Assembly: GCA_900544685.1 (NCBI GenBank)
Contig: UQWA01000017.1
Span: 1-64,000 of the forward strand
DNA length: 64,000 bases
Reading direction: 5' to 3'
Source: an uncultured Lachnospiraceae bacterium
GTDB lineage: Bacteria; Bacillota; Clostridia; Lachnospirales; Lachnospiraceae
A program made the translations under genes and the position numbers. Each line of letters begins with the position of its first letter. The first letter of the stretch is position 1. The notes under the pieces are model-generated. The model was not told the origin of the DNA. It made no database searches and saw only the letters and a program-made list of their open reading frames with translations. Of this stretch, positions 34,221-42,337 are shown piece after piece.

Positions 34221-34371
34221 ACTTATGAATATTGCAGATTCTATTTCTTCCTTCATGGCAATTTGCCAATACTATACGGTTCGAATCCAGAACAGCCTTA
34301 CTGGAACGGTACACCTTACCCGCATAATTACGGTTGCTGTCATAAAAACAAATGCTGCAATGTCTGTCCAT
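34219..34371 (-). CDS. Possible 50-residue cysteine-rich small protein
   Basis: An open frame in the 340-base gap after nrdG: ATG at 34369-34371, stop at 34219-34221, 50 residues with four Cys (5, 8, 38, 46) and His 4, 39 and 49 arranged as C-x2-C...C-x7-C, which could be a small zinc-binding fold. GAAAGG precedes the ATG by 8 bases. No clear promoter; a terminator separates it from the upstream ZinT-like gene. It is convergent with nrdG. It may instead be chance or a gene remnant. Confidence 0.3.
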   Translation of the reverse strand: MDRHCSICFYDSNRNYAGKVYRSSKAVLDSNRIVLANCHEGRNRICNIHK

Positions 34372-34451
34372 AGCACAGCCTTTCTATCAAGAATATCATC
34401 TTATCTTAATGGTAAATATTCAATATCTCCAGCTTCTAAACTAAATAAGCC

Positions 34452-34483
34452 CATCCATTTCATCAGTCATTACGAAATGGATG
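34452..34483 (-). terminator. Terminator of the ZinT-like gene
   Basis: A 10-bp perfect stem (34452-34461 with 34474-34483), T-rich on the minus side, 37 bases after the stop. Confidence 0.65.
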
Positions 34484-34519
34484 AGCCTGTTTTATCATTC
34501 TGGTTATTTCATTTTCCTG

Positions 34520-35284
34520 TTATTCTGTCTCACTGGCAGCTTCTGTTTCTTCTGCTTCTGTAGTTTCTTCACTTTCTCCTTCTGTGGCTTCTTCCTCGTC
34601 TCCACCGCCAAGGTTCTCGCTACAGAATAATTCGATGCAGTTATCCATCATTTCTTCGTCATAATCTTTGGAAATAGCTGCTGCATTCCAGTATGCATAA
34701 TTACCTTCAAACCAGCTCTGAAGGTCATCGGTATTATCTGCATAGCGGAATTCCAGATGATAAGTTGTCTCAGGTGTATCCGGGCTGAATGCGAAGTACT
34801 GGAACATGCCGGCATCTTCATCCTCTGTCTCATAGAAAAGGAAACCGTTTTCATTATCTACATCCATTGCCTTGTAAGTATGACTAAATACTTCATTGCC
34901 ATCCTTATCTACGCCTGAAATAGTGTTGCCATCTACGTTAAATTCCTTCACATCACCGAGGAAGTAGCAGTCAAAACGCACGCTGTCCGGATCTTCTGCA
35001 TAAGCATCTGTTGCTTCCTGTCCATAGATATCAGCCATGCACATAGACAACAGCATATCTACAGAATCAGATACCATATCTTCGTCTACATACTCCGCTA
35101 CATATTTTTCCCATGTTGCCCTATTTTCCTCTTTGGCAAGTTCCGGGAACAGTTCTACATAATCTCCCTGAATCTGTGCAAGATATTCATCTGTTTCTTC
35201 GCTTGCATTTACAGATACGCCCATTCCTGCAAACATAGATACTGCCATACCCAGCATACATGCTTTTACTAACTTTGCTTTCAT
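34520..35284 (-). CDS. Secreted ZinT-like protein
   Basis: A 254-residue exported protein: signal peptide (about 1-27, ending VNAS), a domain of about 170 residues, and an acidic Glu/Thr tail (from about 225). The run from HTYKAMDV through MFQYFAFSPDTPE to TTYHLEFRY and the following FEGNYAYWNA resembles the ZinT/YodA zinc-binding fold (known pattern: phenylalanine-x-histidine-like strand then NWPTYYP). Only one of the expected His ligands is evident here, so zinc binding may be changed or lost. The ATG at 35284 follows GGAGGAG by 6 bases; an earlier ATG overlaps that site. A promoter with twin palindromes lies upstream. Confidence 0.6.
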   Translation of the reverse strand: MKAKLVKACMLGMAVSMFAGMGVSVNASEETDEYLAQIQGDYVELFPELAKEENRATWEKYVAEYVDEDMVSDSVDMLLSMCMADIYGQEATDAYAEDPDSVRFDCYFLGDVKEFNVDGNTISGVDKDGNEVFSHTYKAMDVDNENGFLFYETEDEDAGMFQYFAFSPDTPETTYHLEFRYADNTDDLQSWFEGNYAYWNAAAISKDYDEEMMDNCIELFCSENLGGGDEEEATEGESEETTEAEETEAASETE

Positions 35285-35323
35285 AGTCTTCTCCTCCATA
35301 AACGATCTTTTTAAGACACATAG

Positions 35324-35373
35324 TTAGTTGCAACTAATAAGGTTAGTTTATTGCAACTTCAGTTACTTGTCAA
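35324..35373 (-). promoter_or_regulatory. ZinT-like gene promoter with paired GTTGCAA operators
   Basis: On the minus strand TTGACA (35368-35373), 17-base spacer, TAAACT (35345-35350). A perfect 14-base palindrome TTAGTTGCAACTAA (35324-35337) sits at the expected start; a related half site, AGTTGCAATAAACTAA, overlaps the spacer and -10 (about 35343-35358). The pairing suggests a repressor, possibly of the MarR/AdcR kind that controls zinc genes; the motif differs from the streptococcal AdcR consensus. Confidence 0.65.
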
Positions 35374-35487
35374 GTATATTTCAGCATTTCCGGTTTATTG
35401 GAAATATCAAAATGAGCCAATCAGGTAATGTATATCGCCATTTCATATCTGATTAAAGCTATAAAATTCGTCTCCGTGAACTTAAAA

Positions 35488-35519
35488 AATGACGTTAGAA
35501 CATTCGTCCCAACGCCATT
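35488..35519 (-). terminator. clpB-DUF4250 terminator
   Basis: A 9-bp stem with one wobble (35488-35496 with 35511-35519) followed by TTTTTT on the minus strand. Confidence 0.75.
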
Positions 35520-35526
35520 TTTCTTT

Positions 35527-35700
35527 CTACACAAACTGATTCCGCTGTGCATCGTACTCGTAGTCGATGTCTGCCAGCTTCTTCACCAGTTCTTCCTGAT
35601 TCACTTCCAGTCCTTCTGCCAGTGCTTCCAGACTTGGATAAAAGTCTCGTAACTGAGTATTCACATAACTCAGCAGTATCATAGGATCTTTTGGTATCAT
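35527..35700 (-). CDS. DUF4250 family small protein
   Basis: A 57-residue protein (start MIPKDPMILLSYVNTQLRDF, end NQFV) with the size and pattern of the DUF4250 family common in Lachnospiraceae. Helical, with the charged segment EGLEVNQEELVKKL. Its ATG overlaps the clpB stop by four bases (ATGA), so it is translated by coupling from clpB. Function unknown; the link with ClpB suggests a stress role, as inference. Shorter than usual annotation cut-offs, so easily missed. Confidence 0.85.
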   Translation of the reverse strand: MIPKDPMILLSYVNTQLRDFYPSLEALAEGLEVNQEELVKKLADIDYEYDAQRNQFV

Positions 35701-38297
35701 GCCTGCTCCTTACTGTGCTCGATCCTGGTTACCAGTTTACCATCCAGTGCATCAATGACAATGGTATCTCCGCCCTGTACTTCTCCGGACAGAATCTCTC
35801 TGGCTGCCAGTGTCTCTACATTCTTCTGAAGGAATCGCTTCAGCGGACGAGCACCGTACATTGGTTCATAACCACCTTCAATGACAAAGTTCTTACCAGC
35901 CTCTGTCAGCTTCAGGGAAATCTCCTGTTCGGTCAGTCTGCCATTTAGCTCATCCATCATCAGGTCAATGATATGACCGATGTTGTCTTTTGTCAACGGC
36001 TTAAACATAATGATCTCATCGAGACGGTTCAGAAATTCCGGACGGAAATGTCCACGCAGGTCTGTCATAACCATCTTCTCAGCTTCCTCTGAGATCTCGC
36101 CATTTTCATTGATACCATCCAGCAGATACTGAGATCCGATGTTGGATGTCATAATCAGAATAGTATTCTTGAAATCAACGGTACGTCCCTGAGAATCTGT
36201 GATACGACCATCATCCAGTACCTGAAGCAATACGTTGAATACATCCGGGTGTGCTTTCTCGATCTCATCAAACAGTACTACGGAATATGGTTTTCTGCGG
36301 ACTGCTTCTGTCAGCTGACCACCCTCCTCATATCCTACATATCCTGGAGGCGCTCCGATCAGTCTGGATACGGAGTACTTCTCCATGTACTCACTCATAT
36401 CAATACGCACCATATTCTGTTCATCATCAAACAGGCTCTGTGCCAGTGCCTTGGCAAGCTCTGTCTTACCTACACCGGTAGGTCCCATGAACAGGAAGGA
36501 ACCGATTGGCTTGCCAGGATCCTTAATACCTGCCTTGGATCTGAGAATGGCATCTGTCACCTTCTGCACTCCATCATCCTGTCCGACAACTCTCTTGTGC
36601 AGTTCCTGATCCAGATTCAGGATCTTGCTTCGCTCGCTCTCTGTCAGCTTAGCTACCGGAATACCAGTCCACCTGGATATAATACGGCTGATCTCTTCCT
36701 CTGTCACACTCTCATGCACCAGTGAAAGGTCTTTGTTCTTTACCTTTTCCTCTTCGATCCGCAACTGCTGCTGCAGCTTCGGCAACTCACCATATTGTAA
36801 CTCAGCAGCTTTGTTCAGATCGTAGTTGCGTTGTGCCAGCTCAATATCTTTATTCATCTGTTCGATCTGCTCACGGAGCTTTGACAGATTCTCTACAGAA
36901 TTCTTCTCATTATCCCATTTTGCCTTCATATTGGCAAATTCTGCCTTCAGCTCTGCCAGCTCCTTCTGCAGTGTCTCCAGACGGTCAGCACTCAGACGGT
37001 CGGTTTCTTTCTTCAGGGCTGCTTCCTCAATCTCCATCTGCATAATCTTACGGGACAGTTCATCCAGTTCTGTCGGCATAGAATCCAGCTCCGTCTTAAT
37101 CAGTGCACAAGCCTCATCTACCAGGTCAATGGCCTTATCCGGCAGGAAACGGTCTGAAATATAACGATGAGACAGTGTAGCTGCTGCTACCAGCGCGCTG
37201 TCTGTGATCTTCACACCATGATAGACTTCATAACGGTCTTTTAATCCACGCAGAATGGAGATGGTGTCTTCTACTGTCGGTTCATCTACCATTACCGGCT
37301 GGAAACGACGCTCCAGTGCCGGATCCTTCTCGATGTACTTTCGGTATTCATCCAGTGTAGTAGCGCCGATACAGTGCAGTTCTCCACGTGCCAGCATAGG
37401 CTTGAGCATATTGCCTGCATCCATGGCACCATCCGTCTTACCTGCGCCCACAATCAGATGAAGTTCATCAATAAACAGGATAATCTCGCCTTCGCTGTTC
37501 TTCACATCCTCCAGAACTGCCTTCAGACGTTCCTCAAACTCACCACGGTACTTGGCACCTGCTACCAGTGCTCCCATATCCAGTGAAAAGATCTTCTTAT
37601 TCTTCAGTCCTTCCGGTACATCCCCACGGACAATACGCTGTGCCAGTCCCTCTACTACTGCTGTTTTACCGACACCAGGTTCACCGATCAGCACCGGGTT
37701 ATTCTTGGTCTTCCTGGAAAGAATACGTACTACGTTACGAATCTCCGCATCTCGTCCGATCACCGGATCCATCTTTTGCTGACGTGCCTTCTCCACCAGT
37801 TCCTGACCATACTTACTTAAGGTATCGTAAGTAGCTTCCGGATTATCGGAAGTCACACGCTGATTACCCCTAACCGTAGACAGTGCCTGCAGAAAGCGCT
37901 CGCTGGTAATGCCGTACTCGCGAAACAGTTCTTTGACTGTTCTGCTCGGATGATGGATCATCGCCAGAAACAGATGCTCAACGGAGACATATTCGTCTCC
38001 CATGTTCTTTGCTTCATCTTCGGCTGTAATCAATACTTGGTTCAGATCATTACCAATATATGGCTTGCCGCCGGAGACCTTCGGCCGCTTCTCAATAGCG
38101 GATTCCACGCTATTGACAAAATACTGTGGCTGTATCTCCATCTTCTCTATCAGCTTCTTGATCAGACTGTCTTCCTGATTCATCAGTGCATATAAAAGAT
38201 GCTCCTGTTCTACTTCCTGATTGCCAAATTCATATGCTGTCTTCTCCAGGTCATTCACTGCCTGTAGAGACTTCTGTGTAAATTTATTAATGTTCAT
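35697..38297 (-). CDS. clpB: ATP-dependent chaperone ClpB
   Basis: An 866-residue Hsp100 disaggregase. The N domain (about 1-145) precedes AAA-1 with Walker A GEPGVGKT, the middle coiled-coil domain (about 410-525, repeated Lys/Glu heptads) and AAA-2 with GPTGVGKT; the C-terminal region has the usual NRLDEIIMF and the D2 small domain. It resolubilises aggregates with DnaK. The ATG at 38297 is 8 bases after AGGAGG; a GTG nine bases upstream overlaps that site. No CIRCE or CtsR repeat was seen upstream. Followed by the overlapping DUF4250 gene. Confidence 0.97.
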   Translation of the reverse strand: MNINKFTQKSLQAVNDLEKTAYEFGNQEVEQEHLLYALMNQEDSLIKKLIEKMEIQPQYFVNSVESAIEKRPKVSGGKPYIGNDLNQVLITAEDEAKNMGDEYVSVEHLFLAMIHHPSRTVKELFREYGITSERFLQALSTVRGNQRVTSDNPEATYDTLSKYGQELVEKARQQKMDPVIGRDAEIRNVVRILSRKTKNNPVLIGEPGVGKTAVVEGLAQRIVRGDVPEGLKNKKIFSLDMGALVAGAKYRGEFEERLKAVLEDVKNSEGEIILFIDELHLIVGAGKTDGAMDAGNMLKPMLARGELHCIGATTLDEYRKYIEKDPALERRFQPVMVDEPTVEDTISILRGLKDRYEVYHGVKITDSALVAAATLSHRYISDRFLPDKAIDLVDEACALIKTELDSMPTELDELSRKIMQMEIEEAALKKETDRLSADRLETLQKELAELKAEFANMKAKWDNEKNSVENLSKLREQIEQMNKDIELAQRNYDLNKAAELQYGELPKLQQQLRIEEEKVKNKDLSLVHESVTEEEISRIISRWTGIPVAKLTESERSKILNLDQELHKRVVGQDDGVQKVTDAILRSKAGIKDPGKPIGSFLFMGPTGVGKTELAKALAQSLFDDEQNMVRIDMSEYMEKYSVSRLIGAPPGYVGYEEGGQLTEAVRRKPYSVVLFDEIEKAHPDVFNVLLQVLDDGRITDSQGRTVDFKNTILIMTSNIGSQYLLDGINENGEISEEAEKMVMTDLRGHFRPEFLNRLDEIIMFKPLTKDNIGHIIDLMMDELNGRLTEQEISLKLTEAGKNFVIEGGYEPMYGARPLKRFLQKNVETLAAREILSGEVQGGDTIVIDALDGKLVTRIEHSKEQA

Positions 38298-38388
38298 ATC
38301 TGTCACCTCCTGTTATAGGAATTGTTGTGTAAACAAATATCTTTTTATTCATCATTTGTTCTATAACTACTATAACACAGAATTTTAA

Positions 38389-38424
38389 AAAAGCAAGTAC
38401 TTTTTTTAAGTACCTGCTTTTTAT
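38389..38424 (-). terminator. Terminator of the nfo-larBC-amidase operon
   Basis: A 12-bp stem with one wobble and flanking T/A tracts (TTTTTT on the minus side), 22 bases after the amidase stop. Confidence 0.7.
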
Positions 38425-38445
38425 TGTTTCGCTTCCAGCTTTTGT

Positions 38446-39726
38446 TTATCCTAATGTTTCTACATCTTCTACTTCAATGGTATCTTCTGCATTGCCGGAC
38501 ATATCCGCACTTATATCACTTCCTGCATCTTCCGCAGTACCTGTTCCTGTATCACTTCCCATATCTCCGCCAGTATCTGTGCTTACATCACTTCCTGCAT
38601 CGCCGGATATATCTGCACTGCCATCATCTCCTGAACTGGTTGAATCCTGATCGCGTGATGTATCAGAGGTATCTGGCGTAATCGAAGTATCCGGAGTTGC
38701 AGAAGTATCTGGCGTTACAGAAGTATCTGGCGTATAAGAGGTCTCTGGGGTCGAAGAAGTATCCGGAGTATAAGATGTATCCGGAGTATAAGACGTATCC
38801 GGAGTATAAGATGTATCTGGCGTATAAGACGTATCTGGCGTATAAGACGTATCTGGCATATAGTCTGTACTGTCCGTCTGATCCAGTTTGCTTACAAAAT
38901 CTTCCTCGTAGTATTCGTCACGTCCGTTCCTTACCTCTTCACTTTCTTTTTCTTCGCTTTCTTTTTCTTCCTCTTTAGCTTCATCTCTGTCCTGATAGGT
39001 ATGGGCAATTCCCTTTAGAAGCTTTTCCAGTTCTTCATCTGTCACTTTCTGCTTCTTACACAGATCACGATAGGTCATGACATCATCACGGAAATCTTCC
39101 CAGTAATCCTCATGTTCTGTATAATAGATCGGACAGTCCTTACCTGTCACATCATGATGACGGATAATCTGGTCTCTATCCAGATTATAAGTCTCTATAA
39201 GATATGCTGTCAGCTTCACCAGTGAAATATACGTGTCCTTTAAAAACTTACCTGTGCTGTCCAAATGACAATTCTCTATGGAAATGGATTCATGATTTTC
39301 CTGATTGGAAGCATACGCCACTTCATTATCCGGTACACACTGGATAATTTCCCCCTCAAGCCCTACTATGTAATTGGCACTCATATAACAATTCTGCAGA
39401 TCTTTCAGACTCTCGAAATAATCATGATTCTCCTGTGCTGTTGTCTTCGGATTTCCAAGATAGTGAATAACTACATATTTAATTGGATCCGTCTTTTCTC
39501 CTGGTCTGGAATATTCATTCACAGTAAGAAGCTGCTCTGACACTTCCGGTTTCTCTACTCTATAAGTCTTTTTCTCAGTTTCACTTTCCTTTTCCTCTGT
39601 CTGTGCTTCCTTTTCCGGCAGATCCTTCTCTGCCAGATTCATTGATACAGTTACTCCTGCACCGGCAATTACCATAAGAACCAGCAACAGCCACAGCACC
39701 CGTCTTATCCATTTTCTTGCTTTCAT
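38446..39726 (-). CDS. Membrane-anchored N-acetylmuramoyl-L-alanine amidase (Amidase_2)
   Basis: A 426-residue protein. An N-terminal membrane anchor (about 9-28) and charged linker lead to an Amidase_2 domain (about 75-230) with the zinc His88 (VVIHYLG), His190/191 and Cys198 (HHDVTGKDCP). It would cut the amide bond between muramic acid and L-alanine outside the cell. The C-terminal 150 residues are low complexity: eleven repeats of a TPDTS-type hexapeptide, then Asp/Ser/Gly-rich. It ends an operon with larC and the HD gene. Confidence 0.88.
   Translation of the reverse strand: MKARKWIRRVLWLLLVLMVIAGAGVTVSMNLAEKDLPEKEAQTEEKESETEKKTYRVEKPEVSEQLLTVNEYSRPGEKTDPIKYVVIHYLGNPKTTAQENHDYFESLKDLQNCYMSANYIVGLEGEIIQCVPDNEVAYASNQENHESISIENCHLDSTGKFLKDTYISLVKLTAYLIETYNLDRDQIIRHHDVTGKDCPIYYTEHEDYWEDFRDDVMTYRDLCKKQKVTDEELEKLLKGIAHTYQDRDEAKEEEKESEEKESEEVRNGRDEYYEEDFVSKLDQTDSTDYMPDTSYTPDTSYTPDTSYTPDTSYTPDTSYTPDTSSTPETSYTPDTSVTPDTSATPDTSITPDTSDTSRDQDSTSSGDDGSADISGDAGSDVSTDTGGDMGSDTGTGTAEDAGSDISADMSGNAEDTIEVEDVETLG
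38665..38864 (-). repeat. 18-base minisatellite encoding TPDTS repeats
   Basis: Eleven imperfect 18-base units (11 x 18 = 198) inside the amidase gene, encoding Y/V/A/I/S-T-P-D/E-T-S. Units are near-identical over the first five or six copies, so replication slippage can change the linker length without breaking the frame. Confidence 0.85.
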
Positions 39727-39790
39727 GTATCTTCTGTTCCCTCTTTTATCATGTCCAGCGCTCTTTGCAGGGTTCTAAATCACTACTTTT

Positions 39791-40246
39791 TTATTCCACT
39801 GCTGTCAGTTCTTCCAGCAGTCTCAGTGCCTTTTCATACTTTGCACACCTTTTTCGGTCTTTCTCTGTAGGGCTCTGGATTCTGGACATGTCCATATTGT
39901 GCTTCAGATCCTCTTTCTTCACTCTCGCAGCCAGCTTATTGCCAGCTACTCTCCGGATATAATCCAGATAAGCTTCTTCATTCCCATCTTCATGGGTCAG
40001 AACAACAATTGCCTCTACAACCTCTTCCGGCAGACCTGCTTCCATCAAATCAGCTGCTGTCAGACTACTGTCCTCCAGTGTATCATGCAAAACGGCAATC
40101 ATTTTCAATTCCAGTGTCTCCACCTGAGACGCCACATGCAGCGGATGCTCAATATAGGGATTTCCCCCCTTATCCATCTGCCCTTTGTGTGCTTCCTGTG
40201 CAATCATTACTGCTTTTTCATACAAGCTCTCCAGATTTTCCTTCAT
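39791..40246 (-). CDS. HD-domain phosphohydrolase (small alarmone hydrolase-like)
   Basis: A 151-residue cytoplasmic protein with the HD pattern: GNPYIEHPLHVA (first His), VLHDTLEDS (HD pair), and D/N near KHNMDMSRI, the spacing seen in SpoT-type hydrolase domains and MESH1-like enzymes. Single-domain proteins like this may hydrolyse ppGpp or another nucleotide; substrate is unproven. The gene starts 29 bases inside the end of larC, which implies coupled translation. Confidence 0.8.
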   Translation of the reverse strand: MKENLESLYEKAVMIAQEAHKGQMDKGGNPYIEHPLHVASQVETLELKMIAVLHDTLEDSSLTAADLMEAGLPEEVVEAIVVLTHEDGNEEAYLDYIRRVAGNKLAARVKKEDLKHNMDMSRIQSPTEKDRKRCAKYEKALRLLEELTAVE

Positions 40247-41549
40247 GATTTAAGATCTCCCATAACGGTTTACCAGTTTCAACAGCCAGTTTCTTTGCAC
40301 TTTCATATTCTGGATACTCCCGGTATCCGTCTTCCAGCTTCACCTTCTTTACCTGAAGTTCTCCGTATGGCGTCTGCACACTGCTTTTTTCTCTTTTCAG
40401 AATGGTGCGCTGGCTTAAATATCTGCGAATTCCAATAGTTGTGGTATGTTCAAACATCAGTTTTTCCATCTTTGGTACATCTTCCGGCCTGGCCAGTACC
40501 GTCAGGCACCATGCGGGCCGATTCTTTTTCATATAAATCGGGGTATAGAATACATCCAGTGCCCCATGTTCCAACAGTACTTCCATGGCCGTTCCCAGCA
40601 TCTCACCGGTACAGTCATCCAGATTGGACTGCATAACCATGATTTCGTCTGTCTGTGTATAATCTGAAGATTCCTGTGCTTCATAGCCAAGGGTCACCTT
40701 CAGGAGATTCGGAATCTTTAACACCTTGGTTCCTGCTCCCCATCCCATCTTCTCGATCTTCATGGATGGCATGGTGCCGAAGCTCTCTGCCAGTTCTGAG
40801 ATAATAGCTGCTCCCGTCGGAGTTACCAGCTCCGTATCCACATCAATCTGACGGAGCACTGCATTTGATGCAGAAAAGATCTCACAGACTGCCGGTACCG
40901 GCACAGATAACATTCCATGCTGACAATGGATAAATCCATGTCCGTCCTGCACCACGGATGCGCATATCCGGTCCGGATGAATCATATGGATCAGAATGGC
41001 ACTTCCTACAATATCCACAATAGAATCCACAGCGCCCACTTCGTGGAACTGTACTTCTTCCACATCTTTATGATGCACCTTCGCCTCTGCCTGTGCCACT
41101 CTGGTAAAAATACGCAGGGACAGGTCTTTCACTTCTTCCTCCAGGCTGCTCTCCTGAATCATTCTGCGGATATCCCGGAAACTCCGGTGAAAATGTCCGT
41201 GTGCATGTGTATGTTTATGCCCGTGATCGTGGTCGTGATCATGCATATGTTCATGGTCATGCATTTCACAGTGGTCATGCTCATGTTCGTGATCGTGTAT
41301 GTGCTCATGATCATGACTGTGTGTATGTCCCTTTTCCTGATCTGTGAGAAGTACATTTACGTGGGTAGCTGTAATCGCATTTCTCTGAGTGGTCTCAAAT
41401 GCGATCTCATATCCTTCCAGGTTCAGTTTTTTCAGTTCCGTCAGAAACTGTTCTTTATCTGCTCCCAGATCAATCAACGCTCCCAGCGTCATATCTCCGC
41501 TGATTCCGGAAGAACAGTCAAAATACAATATCTTCTTTAATTCTTTCAC
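40218..41549 (-). CDS. larC: Nickel pincer cofactor biosynthesis protein LarC
   Basis: A 443-residue protein that inserts nickel into the pyridinium-bis-thiocarboxylate cofactor of lactate racemase and related enzymes. Residues 75-121 are extremely His-rich (HDHEHIHDHEHEHDH), a likely nickel store. In Lactobacillus plantarum LarC is made by a programmed frameshift joining two frames; here it is one continuous frame. It directly follows larB (no gap) and overlaps the HD gene. larA and larE are not in the window, so the cofactor may serve another racemase elsewhere. Confidence 0.93.
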   Translation of the reverse strand: MKELKKILYFDCSSGISGDMTLGALIDLGADKEQFLTELKKLNLEGYEIAFETTQRNAITATHVNVLLTDQEKGHTHSHDHEHIHDHEHEHDHCEMHDHEHMHDHDHDHGHKHTHAHGHFHRSFRDIRRMIQESSLEEEVKDLSLRIFTRVAQAEAKVHHKDVEEVQFHEVGAVDSIVDIVGSAILIHMIHPDRICASVVQDGHGFIHCQHGMLSVPVPAVCEIFSASNAVLRQIDVDTELVTPTGAAIISELAESFGTMPSMKIEKMGWGAGTKVLKIPNLLKVTLGYEAQESSDYTQTDEIMVMQSNLDDCTGEMLGTAMEVLLEHGALDVFYTPIYMKKNRPAWCLTVLARPEDVPKMEKLMFEHTTTIGIRRYLSQRTILKREKSSVQTPYGELQVKKVKLEDGYREYPEYESAKKLAVETGKPLWEILNHEGKSGELV

Positions 41550-42314
41550 TTATTTCTCCTCTCGCTTTCCAGTCAGGCAATTAATACTGTGTGCCATATA
41601 ACCGGCTCCGAAGCCATTATCAATATTCACCACGCTGACGCCGCTGGCACAACTGTTCAACATGGCAAGCAGGGCGGTCACGCCCCCCAGATTCGCACCA
41701 TATCCTACGGATGTCGGCACTGCGATCACCGGCTTGTCCGTCAGGCCGCCAATCACAGAAGCAAGTGCACCTTCCATACCTGCCACCGCCACAATTACGC
41801 TGGCACTCTCAATCGTATCCATTCTGGCAAACAGACGATGGATCCCTGCTACTCCTACGTCATATACTTCCTCTACCTCATTTCCAAGGAATCTGGCTGT
41901 TAGGGCGGCCTCCTTTGCCACCGGCAGATCCGATGTACCCGCACAGGCAATCAGAATCTTTCCTTTGTTTAATGAAAATGGTTCCGGCTGATAAATCATA
42001 ATCCGTGACAGTTCCTCATATTCCAGTTCCGGGCATACTTCTTTTGCAGCTTCATATTTTTCTCTGCTGCATCTGGTACCGAGAATATGATTCTGCCCGT
42101 GCTCACGCATATTCTGCACGATTCCACGCACCTGTGCTGCTGTCTTACCGGCACAGTAGATCACTTCCGGCACACCTGTACGTTCTTCTCTTTCATAATC
42201 TATATTGGCATATTCCAGTTCATCCGTCACTGTTTCCGCCTTTAACAGTTTTTCTGCTTCTTCAATGGTAATTTCTTTTTTCTCAAGTCTCTGCAAAATC
42301 TCTGTCGTATTCAA
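41550..42314 (-). CDS. larB: Pyridinium-3,5-biscarboxylic acid mononucleotide synthase LarB
   Basis: A 254-residue enzyme carboxylating nicotinic acid adenine dinucleotide, the first step of the nickel pincer cofactor pathway. The C-terminal two thirds resemble PurE: IACAGTSDLPVAKEA, VAGMEGALASVIGGL and the Gly-rich VPTSVGYGANLGG. Length and order (larB then larC) fit the family. It lies 23 bases after nfo and abuts larC. Confidence 0.95.
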   Translation of the reverse strand: MNTTEILQRLEKKEITIEEAEKLLKAETVTDELEYANIDYEREERTGVPEVIYCAGKTAAQVRGIVQNMREHGQNHILGTRCSREKYEAAKEVCPELEYEELSRIMIYQPEPFSLNKGKILIACAGTSDLPVAKEAALTARFLGNEVEEVYDVGVAGIHRLFARMDTIESASVIVAVAGMEGALASVIGGLTDKPVIAVPTSVGYGANLGGVTALLAMLNSCASGVSVVNIDNGFGAGYMAHSINCLTGKREEK

Positions 42315-42337
42315 ATCCTTCTCACTCTTTCTAACTA

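Noticed and set aside
34225..34563. 112-residue plus-strand frame after nrdG
   Set aside because: No ribosome site, starts inside terminator-proximal sequence, and runs antisense into the ZinT-like gene.
38665..38864. Regular 18-base repeats, possibly CRISPR
   Set aside because: Units are contiguous with no spacers and encode an in-frame TPDTS peptide.
40218..41549. Programmed frameshift in larC
   Set aside because: The reading frame is continuous through both LarC halves, so no recoding is needed.
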